Source: Methanocorpusculum parvum (GTDB lineage Archaea; Halobacteriota; Methanomicrobia; Methanomicrobiales; Methanocorpusculaceae). Taken from it: a stretch of 64,000 nucleotides of DNA. Both the position numbers and the translations under genes were made by a program. Under the pieces are notes generated by a model. The model did no database searches, was not told the DNA's origin, and saw only the letters and a program-made list of their open reading frames with translations. The stretch covers positions 62,001 through 126,000 of the forward strand of contig SUTD01000002.1 in the NCBI GenBank assembly GCA_015063085.1. The letters are read 5' to 3'. This document shows, one piece after another, positions 56,395 through 63,871 of the stretch (positions within the stretch are counted from its first letter, which is position 1; every line of letters begins with the position of its first letter).

Positions 56395-58329
56395 TTAAAT
56401 CACCCCGATGCAGACAAGCACTGCATAGACAACAATCAATCCGACAAACGAAGCCGCAGCGGCAGCTCCCTGCCCCATATCCTGGGATGCGGCAAGTCCT
56501 TTCCAGGCGCATACTGCTGCCCAGATGGACGCCGCAAACATGCCGAGAATCGGAATCCATCCGCAGACTGCATAGGTCATGGAACTGCGCATGACAACAC
56601 CCATACATTCCCCAAAGGACGCTCCCGGTTCAAGCAGAGCGGAAAGTCCGCCGGAGATTACTCCATGCAGGAGAACACAGACTGCCCACATAACAAAGAG
56701 TATCAGCATGAGAATCACCAGAAGCAGCGGGATGCTCTGAAGCGAGGTGATAATCGGGAAGGTTGCCTTGTCCAGCTTTAAAATCAGCGGGATGATGAAT
56801 GCCAGGAACAGCACTGTGATAACCGACCAGATAACTCCACTTACGAGGAAGAATGGCAGTGCCTGCTTTACTCCGTCTCTGCAATAGTATGAGAAGGCAT
56901 CAGTTGGTCTTGTGATGAATCCCATAATACTTCCATTGTATGGCGCCTTTGGCTTCGGCATTCTTGGAGGACGTTCTGCTCTTACTTTCTCAGGTTTTGC
57001 CCGCTTCTGTTGTCTCTGCTGTCTTTCCTCTGCCGGCGCCGGATGCAGTTCGGCTCCGCAGAAGGAACAGTACTCATCTGCTGCATGATTCATTGCATAA
57101 CAGGACGGGCAGGAGATCTGCTGCGTGTGAACCGGCTTCTGCGGAGTGACGGTGGTGACAGTGTAGTCGCGGGTTTCCGGTGCAGTAATTGCTCTATCCG
57201 GAATCACTTCTGTTAATGCATCAATCCATGCTTCGCGGTCGTTAACCGAGGAGAAGATGATGTGCATCTCCTTCTCCCCCATGGATGAGCCTATTTTAAG
57301 GGAAATTCCCGGTTCGCCGATTTCACTTGCCATTCTGACCGCACGGTTCAAGGTGTTTAAGGCGAACTCGCCAACCAGTCCTGACGGGCTGTCTACAACA
57401 AAGCGGGTGTTTGTTAAGTGGATGACAGAGAGCCGGTTTTTGATTCTGACGTCAGGAGTTGTGATGAGCGTTTTCTCGTTTGTGGCCGGAACAAAGGTTC
57501 CAACCCGCTCTGGTGCTGCCGGCACTTCCTGTTTCGGTGCCGGTCTGTGAGCGGGAAGTTTTGCCTGCAGTTCGCTCATCCATGCATCGCGTGCCGGTTT
57601 TGTCGGGAAGGAGAGAATCATCTGGCGAAGGCCGGACTGCATGCCGACAGACAAGGCAATTTCCGGCTCGCCTGCGTCAGATTCCAGCTCAGCAGCATCT
57701 TTGAGGTCTGAGATGGCAAATTCTCTGCCGATTTTTCCTGCATTGTTCTGGAGGATTAAGCGGAGGTTGGTTAAGTATATAGTAAAGAACGTATGCTTGA
57801 CACGAACTCCCGCGGTACTGATGGTGATTGTCTCTCCCGGAATTAAGTCGGGCTCGCCTGCCGGTTTTTCTTCCGGTTTGTTCTCGATGATGGTGATTGT
57901 CTCAGATGGTTTTGGTTTTTCTGCTTCCGTCTCGATTACGATGTCTTTGCTGATGTCTGTCCTCGTCAGTTCATTTGCGGATTCTGCCGGGACGGCAAGC
58001 GGATTTTCTCCGATGATATTGGTGATGCTGTCTACCCATGCATCGCGCTCGCCTTCTCTGAACTGTTCGGAGCAGGGGAAGGTCCAAATCATTTCTTTTT
58101 GTCCGGCAGGTGTTGCGAATACGATTTTGACTGCCGGTTCCCTCTCCTGAAGGGGGATTGGATATGCGGCAAGAATTGCGGTTGTTTTGAATTCACGCGA
58201 AGTTGGCCCGTCAATTACGAGCCGTTCGTTTGTGAGTGTTGCGAAGTACTGCTGCCCTTTGACGAGGATTGAGGAGGCATAGTGCTGTACTTCGTCATCA
58301 TGCATCGAGACGGGAGACATTTGAATCAT
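56395..58329 (-). CDS. PH-like repeats, zinc ribbon and Yip1-type membrane domain
   Basis: This 644-residue protein has three N-terminal beta-domains of about 110 residues that look like PH/GRAM folds: KGQQYFATLTNERLVIDGP, VKHTFFTIYLTNLRLILQNN, IKNRLSVIHLTNTRFVVDSP, each ending in R-AW(M/I)-L/I. A zinc ribbon follows (ISCPSCYAMNHAADEYCSFC), then a basic linker and a C-terminal Yip1-type domain with five TM helices (FITRPTDAFSYYCRDGVKQA onwards). The first part would face the cytoplasm, perhaps binding lipids or peptides. Start MIQMSPVSMHDDE at 58329. Function unknown. Confidence 0.7.
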   Translation of the reverse strand: MIQMSPVSMHDDEVQHYASSILVKGQQYFATLTNERLVIDGPTSREFKTTAILAAYPIPLQEREPAVKIVFATPAGQKEMIWTFPCSEQFREGERDAWVDSITNIIGENPLAVPAESANELTRTDISKDIVIETEAEKPKPSETITIIENKPEEKPAGEPDLIPGETITISTAGVRVKHTFFTIYLTNLRLILQNNAGKIGREFAISDLKDAAELESDAGEPEIALSVGMQSGLRQMILSFPTKPARDAWMSELQAKLPAHRPAPKQEVPAAPERVGTFVPATNEKTLITTPDVRIKNRLSVIHLTNTRFVVDSPSGLVGEFALNTLNRAVRMASEIGEPGISLKIGSSMGEKEMHIIFSSVNDREAWIDALTEVIPDRAITAPETRDYTVTTVTPQKPVHTQQISCPSCYAMNHAADEYCSFCGAELHPAPAEERQQRQQKRAKPEKVRAERPPRMPKPKAPYNGSIMGFITRPTDAFSYYCRDGVKQALPFFLVSGVIWSVITVLFLAFIIPLILKLDKATFPIITSLQSIPLLLVILMLILFVMWAVCVLLHGVISGGLSALLEPGASFGECMGVVMRSSMTYAVCGWIPILGMFAASIWAAVCAWKGLAASQDMGQGAAAAASFVGLIVVYAVLVCIGVI

Positions 58330-58456
58330 TAGTAATTTGATTTATAAGTATAAATGGGTGGTACTTCTTCTGTATGGGACAGAAGGTGCTGGTGATTTTT
58401 CACGTGTTTCAGAAGGATTAAAAGGGCTCTTGTTCAATAGTATTATGCAGGTTTGC

Positions 58457-58528
58457 GGGCTTGTATATCAGGGGTAGATAGCTACGTTCGCAACGTAGAT
58501 GCCGCGGGTTCAAATCCCGCCAAGTCCA
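58457..58528 (+). tRNA. tRNA-Ala (CGC anticodon)
   Basis: Acceptor GGGCTTG pairs with CAAGTCC and contains the G3-U70 pair that is the alanine identity element, with discriminator A. The D arm is TATC/GATA, the anticodon arm CTACG-TTCGCAA-CGTAG (anticodon CGC), and the T arm GCGGG-TTCAAAT-CCCGC. Decodes GCG. No encoded CCA, no intron. Only three bases separate its 3' end from the stop codon of the integrase on the other strand. Confidence 0.95.
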
Positions 58529-58531
58529 TTT

Positions 58532-59473
58532 TTATCCGCTCTTCTTGTTAAATATGCTGAGCTTTTTTTCGGCTTTTATGTATTGTTTGAGGACTTGTTT
58601 TCTGGTGTAGCGCCGGTAGGATGCAGAGAGGTATCCTTCGTGTCCTGCGATGTGTTCTGCGACATCTTTGCTTGCGGCAAGGGTGAATCGGCTGATGAAC
58701 CATTTCCGTGTCATATGCCAATGTATGGTTGCTTTCTCTCCGTTGTTTTTGAGTGCAAGGTCTTTTGATGCTTTTCTCAGATAGTATTGTGCAGCTTCAG
58801 GGGTGAAGGGGAAGAGTCTTTCGTCGTCGTCGTCTCTTGACCGGAGGTAGTTGATGAGGGCTATTGATGCTTCGTTGGTGAGATAGGTTGTTCTTCCGGT
58901 TTTTGTTTTGGTGATTTCTGCAGGGATGGTGATTTCGGTTCGTTCTGTATTCCAGTTGATGTCTGTGATTTTGAGTTTGAATGTTTCACCAAGACGCATG
59001 CCTGAGCCTAGCATGACGAGGAGGAGTGTTCCCATTCTTTCGGGGAGTTCGTTGTAGACGGCGCAGAGTGTTTTTCGTTTGAGTTCGATTTCTGCGGTTC
59101 TTGGTTTGGGTGACGGAATTTGTGCAAGAATTCTTGTCCGTTCACGCTTTTTTAATGGCAGGTTTGATTCTTCGAGCCAGAGGATGGTGTTTGATAAGTA
59201 GAGGTGTGTGGTTGTTGATGCGTATTTTCCGGTTAAGATGTAGGCATATTCTTTCAGGTCTCTGTAGTGATTTCTTTCTCCGGATTTTAATGCGTCGAAG
59301 TAGCGAAGTGCTAATACGTCAGGCTCTGCGTATTTGCCGCTTCTTGATGATTTGCATACCAGATGCAGGAAGTGTGTGATTGCTATACGATAGTTGTCAC
59401 GGGTTTTTTTGTTCTTGTAGCTGTCTAAAAATTCGGTTACCGGTTTTTCGATGTGGATTTTTCTGGTTTGCAT
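58532..59473 (-). CDS. tyrosine recombinase/integrase
   Basis: This 313-residue protein has an N-terminal SAM-like core-binding domain (LDSYKNKKTRDNYRIAITHF). Its C-terminal catalytic domain carries the R-H-x-x-R-H-Y set: GSGMRLGET (Arg160), HWHMTRKW (His253, Arg256), IAGHEGY (His278) and SYRRYTR (Tyr286 or Tyr289). The gene's 3' end touches the 3' end of tRNA-Ala, which is the usual attachment site position for archaeal and bacterial integrating elements. It is intact. No second copy of the tRNA end is visible in the window, so the element boundary is not established. Confidence 0.88.
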   Translation of the reverse strand: MQTRKIHIEKPVTEFLDSYKNKKTRDNYRIAITHFLHLVCKSSRSGKYAEPDVLALRYFDALKSGERNHYRDLKEYAYILTGKYASTTTHLYLSNTILWLEESNLPLKKRERTRILAQIPSPKPRTAEIELKRKTLCAVYNELPERMGTLLLVMLGSGMRLGETFKLKITDINWNTERTEITIPAEITKTKTGRTTYLTNEASIALINYLRSRDDDDERLFPFTPEAAQYYLRKASKDLALKNNGEKATIHWHMTRKWFISRFTLAASKDVAEHIAGHEGYLSASYRRYTRKQVLKQYIKAEKKLSIFNKKSG

Positions 59474-59595
59474 TTTTCACTCCAGAGAGTATTGTTTTGG
59501 TGTTGTGATATTGTGTTTTTCTATATTTATCCGGCAGTTGCCAAGGATATGAGAGAGATACTCCGGTTATGATTTGGAGTGTGTAAGAATTGAGT

Positions 59596-59669
59596 GAAAA
59601 AAGCCTTCGTAAAATTTGGGTGATTTGTATCTCCAAAGGAGATGCAAATCTTTGTCTTCCGATTAGCTT
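59596..59669. repeat. R3 repeat copy 1
   Basis: A 74-bp segment matching 60383-60456 at 70 of 74 positions. It contains a hairpin of tgtatctcc/ggagatgca around aaa and begins with gaaaaaagcc. Read on the minus strand it ends in a T-run, like a terminator. The 355 bases between the integrase and the small ORF at 59829 otherwise hold only AT-rich sequence. Confidence 0.8.
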
Positions 59670-59828
59670 TACGTGAATTCTTTCAGTGAAGAGGTTATTT
59701 AGAACTACAAAAAATGTATCAAAAATCTCTGTTGTATCGGGGAGGTTATTTGTATTGAAAGAGCACTGATATATGCTGACTTTTGTCGGCTCCGGACTTT
59801 ACCGGATTATCAAAAGGAGACACTCATC

Positions 59829-59933
59829 ATGTCTGTAGACTATATAATGATCTTCATGACGGCTATAAATACCGTTGTGAATGTCTTGCGAGAACTTCGC
59901 GAGAGGAAACGAGATAAGATTAAGAGGGAATAA
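59829..59933 (+). CDS. 34-residue membrane peptide
   Basis: ATG at 59829 after AAAAGGAG (about 9 bases upstream) to TAA at 59931. The peptide reads MSVDYIMIFMTAINTVVNVL and then a strongly basic tail (RELRERKRDKIKRE). This is one short hydrophobic helix plus positive charge, the classic layout of small membrane toxins such as type I toxin peptides. A perfect hairpin with T-run overlaps the stop codon and ends the transcript. TATA-like tgatatat is about 60 bases upstream. No family known to me. The tight signals on both sides make a real gene likely. Confidence 0.65.
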   Translation: MSVDYIMIFMTAINTVVNVLRELRERKRDKIKRE

Positions 59934-59950
59934 ATTATTCCCTCTCTTTT
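59924..59950 (+). terminator. strong hairpin terminator after the 34-residue peptide
   Basis: gagggaata (59924-59932) pairs with tattccctc (59936-59944) around a three-base loop and is followed by tctttt. Such stable hairpins are uncommon as archaeal terminators; together with the peptide gene upstream it makes a compact self-contained unit. Confidence 0.6.
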
Positions 59951-59963
59951 CTCGAAGCAAGAC

Positions 59964-60115
59964 TATTTATTCTTTTGAGTACTATTATTTTACGTCAACG
60001 AATCATCGATTCGTTTGTACTATCTGAATGAATTCAGATTGATTGTTATATAGTCTAGGCGCGGATGTTTTCCGGAGTGATGACCGGAAATCAACACATT
60101 CGCGTTTGTAGATGA
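59964..60115. repeat. R4 repeat copy 1
   Basis: About 150 bp shared with 63564-63713: ttattcttttgagtactat, an aacgaatc/gattcgtt hairpin, an atgaattcagat hairpin in this copy, and gcggatgttttccgg with ggtga-accggaaa, ending with a gcggatg/cattcgc stem. Both copies lie in gene-free DNA; conserved hairpins suggest a structured RNA or mobile repeat. Confidence 0.7.
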
Positions 60116-60275
60116 ATCTATTTTACTGTGTTCTTATTTTGTTGAAATGTTTTCTCTTATCTCAACTACATTTAGGATATTCCACCGTGCACTGTTCCAG
60201 ATTCTATTTCAAAATAAAAATCATCCTGCGCTGAGATTTAGAAACACGTGAATCGCCAGCTGCTGATGCATCTTT

Positions 60276-60335
60276 CGCACGTCCTTCAGTCGTGCTTATG
60301 GCTTAGTCCAGTAGTTCGCTAACCTCCCTCGCCAA
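60276..60335. repeat. intergenic copy of the in-frame palindromic element
   Basis: cgcacgtccttcagtcgtgc followed by ttatggcttagtcc aligns with 3449-3503 and 4255-4309 but has no coding context. If read in the same minus-strand frame it would contain a stop. It may be a source or a decayed copy of the element. The rest of 59934-60484 holds only repeats, and I see no gene. Confidence 0.65.
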
Positions 60336-60382
60336 TCGCTCTGCTTAGGGTATGTTTCAGAGAGAACTGTTTTAGAAAATAA

Positions 60383-60456
60383 GAAAAAAGCCTTCGTAAA
60401 ATTTGGGTGATTTGCACCTCCAAAGGAGATGCAAATCTTTGTCTTCCAATCAGCTT
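60383..60456. repeat. R3 repeat copy 2, at the 3' end of the S-layer gene
   Basis: Partner of 59596-59669. On the minus strand it follows the S-layer stop (60485) by about 30 bases, forms ttgcatctcctttggaggtg hairpin and ends in a T-rich tail (cttttttcttattttc), so it probably terminates S-layer transcription. The second copy suggests the terminator has been duplicated or is mobile. Confidence 0.75.
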
Positions 60457-60484
60457 AGAGCCGATTCTTCTGTTTCAGAAGAAT

Positions 60485-62698
60485 TTACTCGCGGCGGAGG
60501 AGGAGGACTGCGACTGCTCCAAGACCTGCAAGTGCTGCAAGTGCTCCGAAACCTGGGGTTTCTGGAACGACTGGCTCATCGTCTGCCGGCGGAGTGACTG
60601 GTTCGTCATCTGCTGGCGGGGTAACTGGCTCAGATGCTGCAACGATTGCAACAGCTGCAGTGTCGTACTGATTTCCGTCAAGTTCGACGGTAACGATGTA
60701 GCTTCCAAGCTCTAACTTGGAGGTGTCAATCTTTGCCTCAAAGGTTCCGTCTTCTTTGGTGACTGCCTTCTCAGTGAGGAAGAGTGCTGCGTTCTCGTCG
60801 CCCTTAACGGTTGCGCCGAACTTGCCGGAGAGAACGTTGACGATTACTTCAACACCCTCACCGGAGTTGGTGTAACCAGTGACGGTAAGTGCGGTTCCCT
60901 TTGCAACTTCTGCCGGGATTGGGTTAATCTCAACTTTCTTTGCTTCGACTTCGAAGGTTCCCTGAACGAAGATATCGTCGATGTTCTGACCTGCAATCTC
61001 TTCAAGGAGTGCCTGTGCTGCGAAGTTGGTTCCGCGCTTGAATGCGTTGAAGACGAAGTTATCAAGGGCATTGTTTCCTGCATTTGCTCCAACTGGACGG
61101 GTTGCATCTTCGGTTGCTGCATAGTAGAAGTCACCGAAGGTGGTCTCACCAAGTACTGCAGATTCATTAGTCCAGACGTTGAAGAGAGTGTCCTTCATTG
61201 GGTGCTGGATAAGGTAGAAGTAAGTTCCAACAGCCATGTCTTTGGTGATACCTGCACTAAGGAGATCAAACTCAAACTGTTCGTTCTTGTCAGTTGTAGT
61301 TGGCTGGAATGCGAAGTAGTTGGTTCCAAAGACGTAGAGTTTAACGTTCTTTGCTGCATATGCAGTACCAGTAATCTTGTATATGTCACCCTGAACAACA
61401 ACTGCTGGTGCTTCAACTCCAGTAATGAACGGCTGAGTCAGAGTGATAGCTGCAGTTGCATAGGTGGAGCCCATTACGGTTTCCTTGACACCTGCTGCCA
61501 GGGCGGTGGTGGTTGCAGAAATGGTTGGCTCGTTTGCAAGAGAGACGATTACCGGGTAGGTTCCTGCGATAAGGGTCTTACCGTTTGCATCCTTAATGCC
61601 TGCTGCATCAATCTTTACATTCCAGTTCTCGCCATTCCATTCAATGTCACCAGCTGGGACATTAATCTTGGTGAAGAGGAAGTTCTGTCCTTCAATGTAG
61701 AAGTTGAGGCCCTTACCTGCAGTGCTGGTTCCAGAGAGGTAGATTGGGTTTCCAACGAAGAAAGAGTCTTCATCTGCTGCTGCAGTAATGACACCCTTTG
61801 CAATGGTGACAGTAACTTCTGCATCCTCATACTGAGTGGTGTCAAGCGTAAAGGTGGTTTCACCATCAATATTTGCTTTGAATGCAACAGATCCGCGTCC
61901 GTCGATTCCAAGTGCAACGGTGACAAAGTCATCTCCTGTGTTGTAGGTGACGCCTGCCTGTGGTTTAGTTTCATCATACTCGACCTTTCCGTCGAAGAAG
62001 ACATCAACATAGGTTGCTCCTGGGACAAGAACATTGATGACAATGCTCTGACCGATGTTGACAGTGTCCTTTACAGAGGAGATGATTGCATCAGTCTCGG
62101 AGACAGTGAAGTAGTACGGAAGACCGATAATCTGGACTCCAGAGACACCGGTTGCGCCAGTCAGGTTTGCTGCAACTCCCCACTTACCTGCAGTGAACGG
62201 GAAGTTAGTTGCCGGAGATCCGCTGTTTGGTCCTGTGTAAATGACACCATCCTCATCAATAAAGACAACGGAGGTTGAGGAGTATAAGCCACCAACAGTG
62301 TAGACTGCACCCTGTGCAATGCCAACAGTAACAGTCTGTCCAATAATAGAAATGCCACCACTGAGGGCAGTAACTGGTGCGGTTGGTGCGACTAAGATAA
62401 ATTTAACAGAGACAACACCAGAGGAAGATGTTGCAGTTCCAGTGTAAACTTTACCATATGCTTCTTCATTTTCTGCGAAGTATGCTGCAGTTCCAGTTCC
62501 ATATGTAGTAATTACAGAACCATCTGCGGCAGCATAATCTCCTGCAAGTACAACTCCATTGAGCTGCACGTTAGAGAAAGCAGTATATGCTGGTACGCTT
62601 CCTAAGTCGAGAGTGTCTGCTGCTGCGCCTGCACCTGCGAATGCGGTGACTGCGAGCAGTGCGACAAGGACTGCGCCCATGATTTTCTTTGCGTTCAT
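60485..62698 (-). CDS. major S-layer-type surface glycoprotein with PGF-like C-terminal signal
   Basis: This 737-residue protein has a Sec signal peptide (MNAKKIMGAVLVALLAVTAF, AGAGAAAD), long beta-rich extracellular domains with repeated Ig-like strands (TVNIGQSIVINVLVPGATYV, DEDSFFVGNPIYLSGTSTAG, APAVVVQGDIYKITGTAYAA, AEVAKGTALTVTGYTNSGEG). It also has a Pro/Asp-rich stalk with repeated PVTPPADDE and the terminal sorting segment TPGFGALAALAGLGAVAVLLLRRE-like (Gly-rich TM then Arg-Arg-Glu). This is the plan of methanogen S-layer proteins processed by archaeosortase. It has an AGGAGG site and a long leader. Likely the most abundant surface protein of the cell. Confidence 0.88.
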   Translation of the reverse strand: MNAKKIMGAVLVALLAVTAFAGAGAAADTLDLGSVPAYTAFSNVQLNGVVLAGDYAAADGSVITTYGTGTAAYFAENEEAYGKVYTGTATSSSGVVSVKFILVAPTAPVTALSGGISIIGQTVTVGIAQGAVYTVGGLYSSTSVVFIDEDGVIYTGPNSGSPATNFPFTAGKWGVAANLTGATGVSGVQIIGLPYYFTVSETDAIISSVKDTVNIGQSIVINVLVPGATYVDVFFDGKVEYDETKPQAGVTYNTGDDFVTVALGIDGRGSVAFKANIDGETTFTLDTTQYEDAEVTVTIAKGVITAAADEDSFFVGNPIYLSGTSTAGKGLNFYIEGQNFLFTKINVPAGDIEWNGENWNVKIDAAGIKDANGKTLIAGTYPVIVSLANEPTISATTTALAAGVKETVMGSTYATAAITLTQPFITGVEAPAVVVQGDIYKITGTAYAAKNVKLYVFGTNYFAFQPTTTDKNEQFEFDLLSAGITKDMAVGTYFYLIQHPMKDTLFNVWTNESAVLGETTFGDFYYAATEDATRPVGANAGNNALDNFVFNAFKRGTNFAAQALLEEIAGQNIDDIFVQGTFEVEAKKVEINPIPAEVAKGTALTVTGYTNSGEGVEVIVNVLSGKFGATVKGDENAALFLTEKAVTKEDGTFEAKIDTSKLELGSYIVTVELDGNQYDTAAVAIVAASEPVTPPADDEPVTPPADDEPVVPETPGFGALAALAGLGAVAVLLLRRE

Positions 62699-62871
62699 GT
62701 GAATTTTATTCCTCCTAAATTAGGATTGTAATTTGTGTGTTTGCTTACCCGTTGGGCTTGCAAACGCGTGATATTCGGCAGATGCCGAACAATCGTTCTG
62801 CAAGGGTTATACTCCGTCGAGCGAAGTATGATATGATATTTGATTACCCTATATTATAAACCTGGTGGTCA
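62699..62871 (-). promoter_or_regulatory. S-layer promoter and structured leader
   Basis: On the minus strand TTTATAATAT (62851-62860) is a good TATA box. A leader of roughly 130 bases follows, with two hairpins: a stem at atactccgtcgagcgaagtat (62809-62829) and ttcggcagatgccgaa (62772-62787). A strong TTAGGAGGAATA site precedes the ATG at 62698. Long structured leaders stabilise S-layer mRNAs in other archaea, which may be the case here. Confidence 0.6.
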
Positions 62872-63121
62872 AAACAGACATCGGAGGCATTTTTGCGGCG
62901 TACATTTACCCTCAGGACGACAAATCATCATGACAGCGCATGAAAAATGTGTGTCTGCATCCAAAAAATCATATGCAAAATCGCAAAATTTCATTTCGAC
63001 AAATAACGGATTGCACTACGCTTGGGAGAGTGAGCGCAGGTTTTGTGCGGGGGGTGGAGGAATATATAGTATAGTGTGTTTTTCTCAGAACTGCAGGCAC
63101 ATACTTTCATATTACACAACA

Positions 63122-63268
63122 TCCAGCAAAATATGCTGGTCTAACTAACCAGACAATAGAACAGGAGGTGAGAAAGATATCTGTTCACATTGTAATCGTA
63201 TAATGTGAGCAGGTATTAGATTGGGGTGGAGTAGTTAACCACCATACAAACCAATCTCACCTCTCTTT
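63122..63268 (+). ncRNA. candidate structured RNA with closing stem and inner hairpins
   Basis: The stem gaggtgaga (63165-63173)/tctcacctc (63255-63263) is perfect. Inside are an 11-bp hairpin ctgttcacatt/aatgtgagcag (63181-63212) and a second hairpin attgg-gtgg/ccac-ccaat (63219-63255). Upstream two mutually exclusive hairpins, ccagca/tgctgg and ctggt/accag, share bases. A T-run follows the closing stem. TATA-like atatatagtatag lies at 63062-63075. No ORF fits. The strand is inferred from the TATA and T-run. The rest of 62872-63563 has no gene. Confidence 0.6.
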
Positions 63269-63420
63269 TGCTAAAAGCTATTTTGGAACAGTATTTTAAT
63301 CTCGATGAGACAATTATTATTTAGAGTTTTACTGCATCGCAAGTCTCTTCGAGCCTGTCTAAAATTATCCAAACTGTTTTATCAAAATTCAAATCGCCAT
63401 AATCGAAAATACCTCCATTC

Positions 63421-63473
63421 CTGCTAAGGCTCGGAGAGCCGCATGCAGGTAAGGCGTCGCGGGGATATGGGCG
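63421..63473. repeat. R1 repeat copy near the window end
   Basis: gctaaggctcggagagccgc and gtaaggcgtcgcggggatat followed by gggcg, the same orientation as the copies at 30368 and 37662. No gene end or duplicated flank is visible next to it. Between 63474 and 63871 I see only repeat R4 and AT-rich sequence. Confidence 0.7.
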
Positions 63474-63563
63474 ACTTGCATCTGCGGAGTTGTGACCGCT
63501 AAAAAAAGGATGCATGTCTAAATTAGTTAAACTGTTTTGTCAATTCTGAAAGACGGACAGAGT

Positions 63564-63713
63564 TTTTATTCTTTTGAGTACTATATAATCATGTCAACGA
63601 ATCTCCGATTCGTTAGAACGAACCGGAGAAAATCCAGATTCCTAATATGAGTTCTATGTGCGGATGTTTTCCGGGGTGGTATCCGGAAAATCCAAGCATC
63701 CGTGCTTTTGATG
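63564..63713. repeat. R4 repeat copy 2
   Basis: Partner of 59964-60115: ttattcttttgagtactat, then caacgaatc-tccgattcgtt, and gcggatgttttccggggtgg/atccggaaaa with gcatccgtgc at the end. The hairpins are kept by compensating changes at several positions (for example the loop of the aacgaatc stem), while loop sequences differ. Confidence 0.7.
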
Positions 63714-63871
63714 ATTGCTTTTTTCCTGTATATTTCTTTAATCCAAATCAAATTACATCCACCCATGATACATATATCCTGAAAATCCAAACCCCAAGAC
63801 AACACCAGCCCAATCTGTAAAACCGGCAGACAAATCCATTATATCTCACAAAAACAAATAACACATCATAC

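Noticed and set aside
55651-56781. 376-residue plus-strand frame opposite the repeat protein and Yip1 gene
   Set aside because: It spans the boundary of two real minus-strand genes and is a reverse-complement shadow.
61202-62278. 358-residue plus-strand frame opposite the S-layer gene
   Set aside because: Antisense shadow of a repetitive, codon-biased gene; serine/cysteine-rich and without a start signal.
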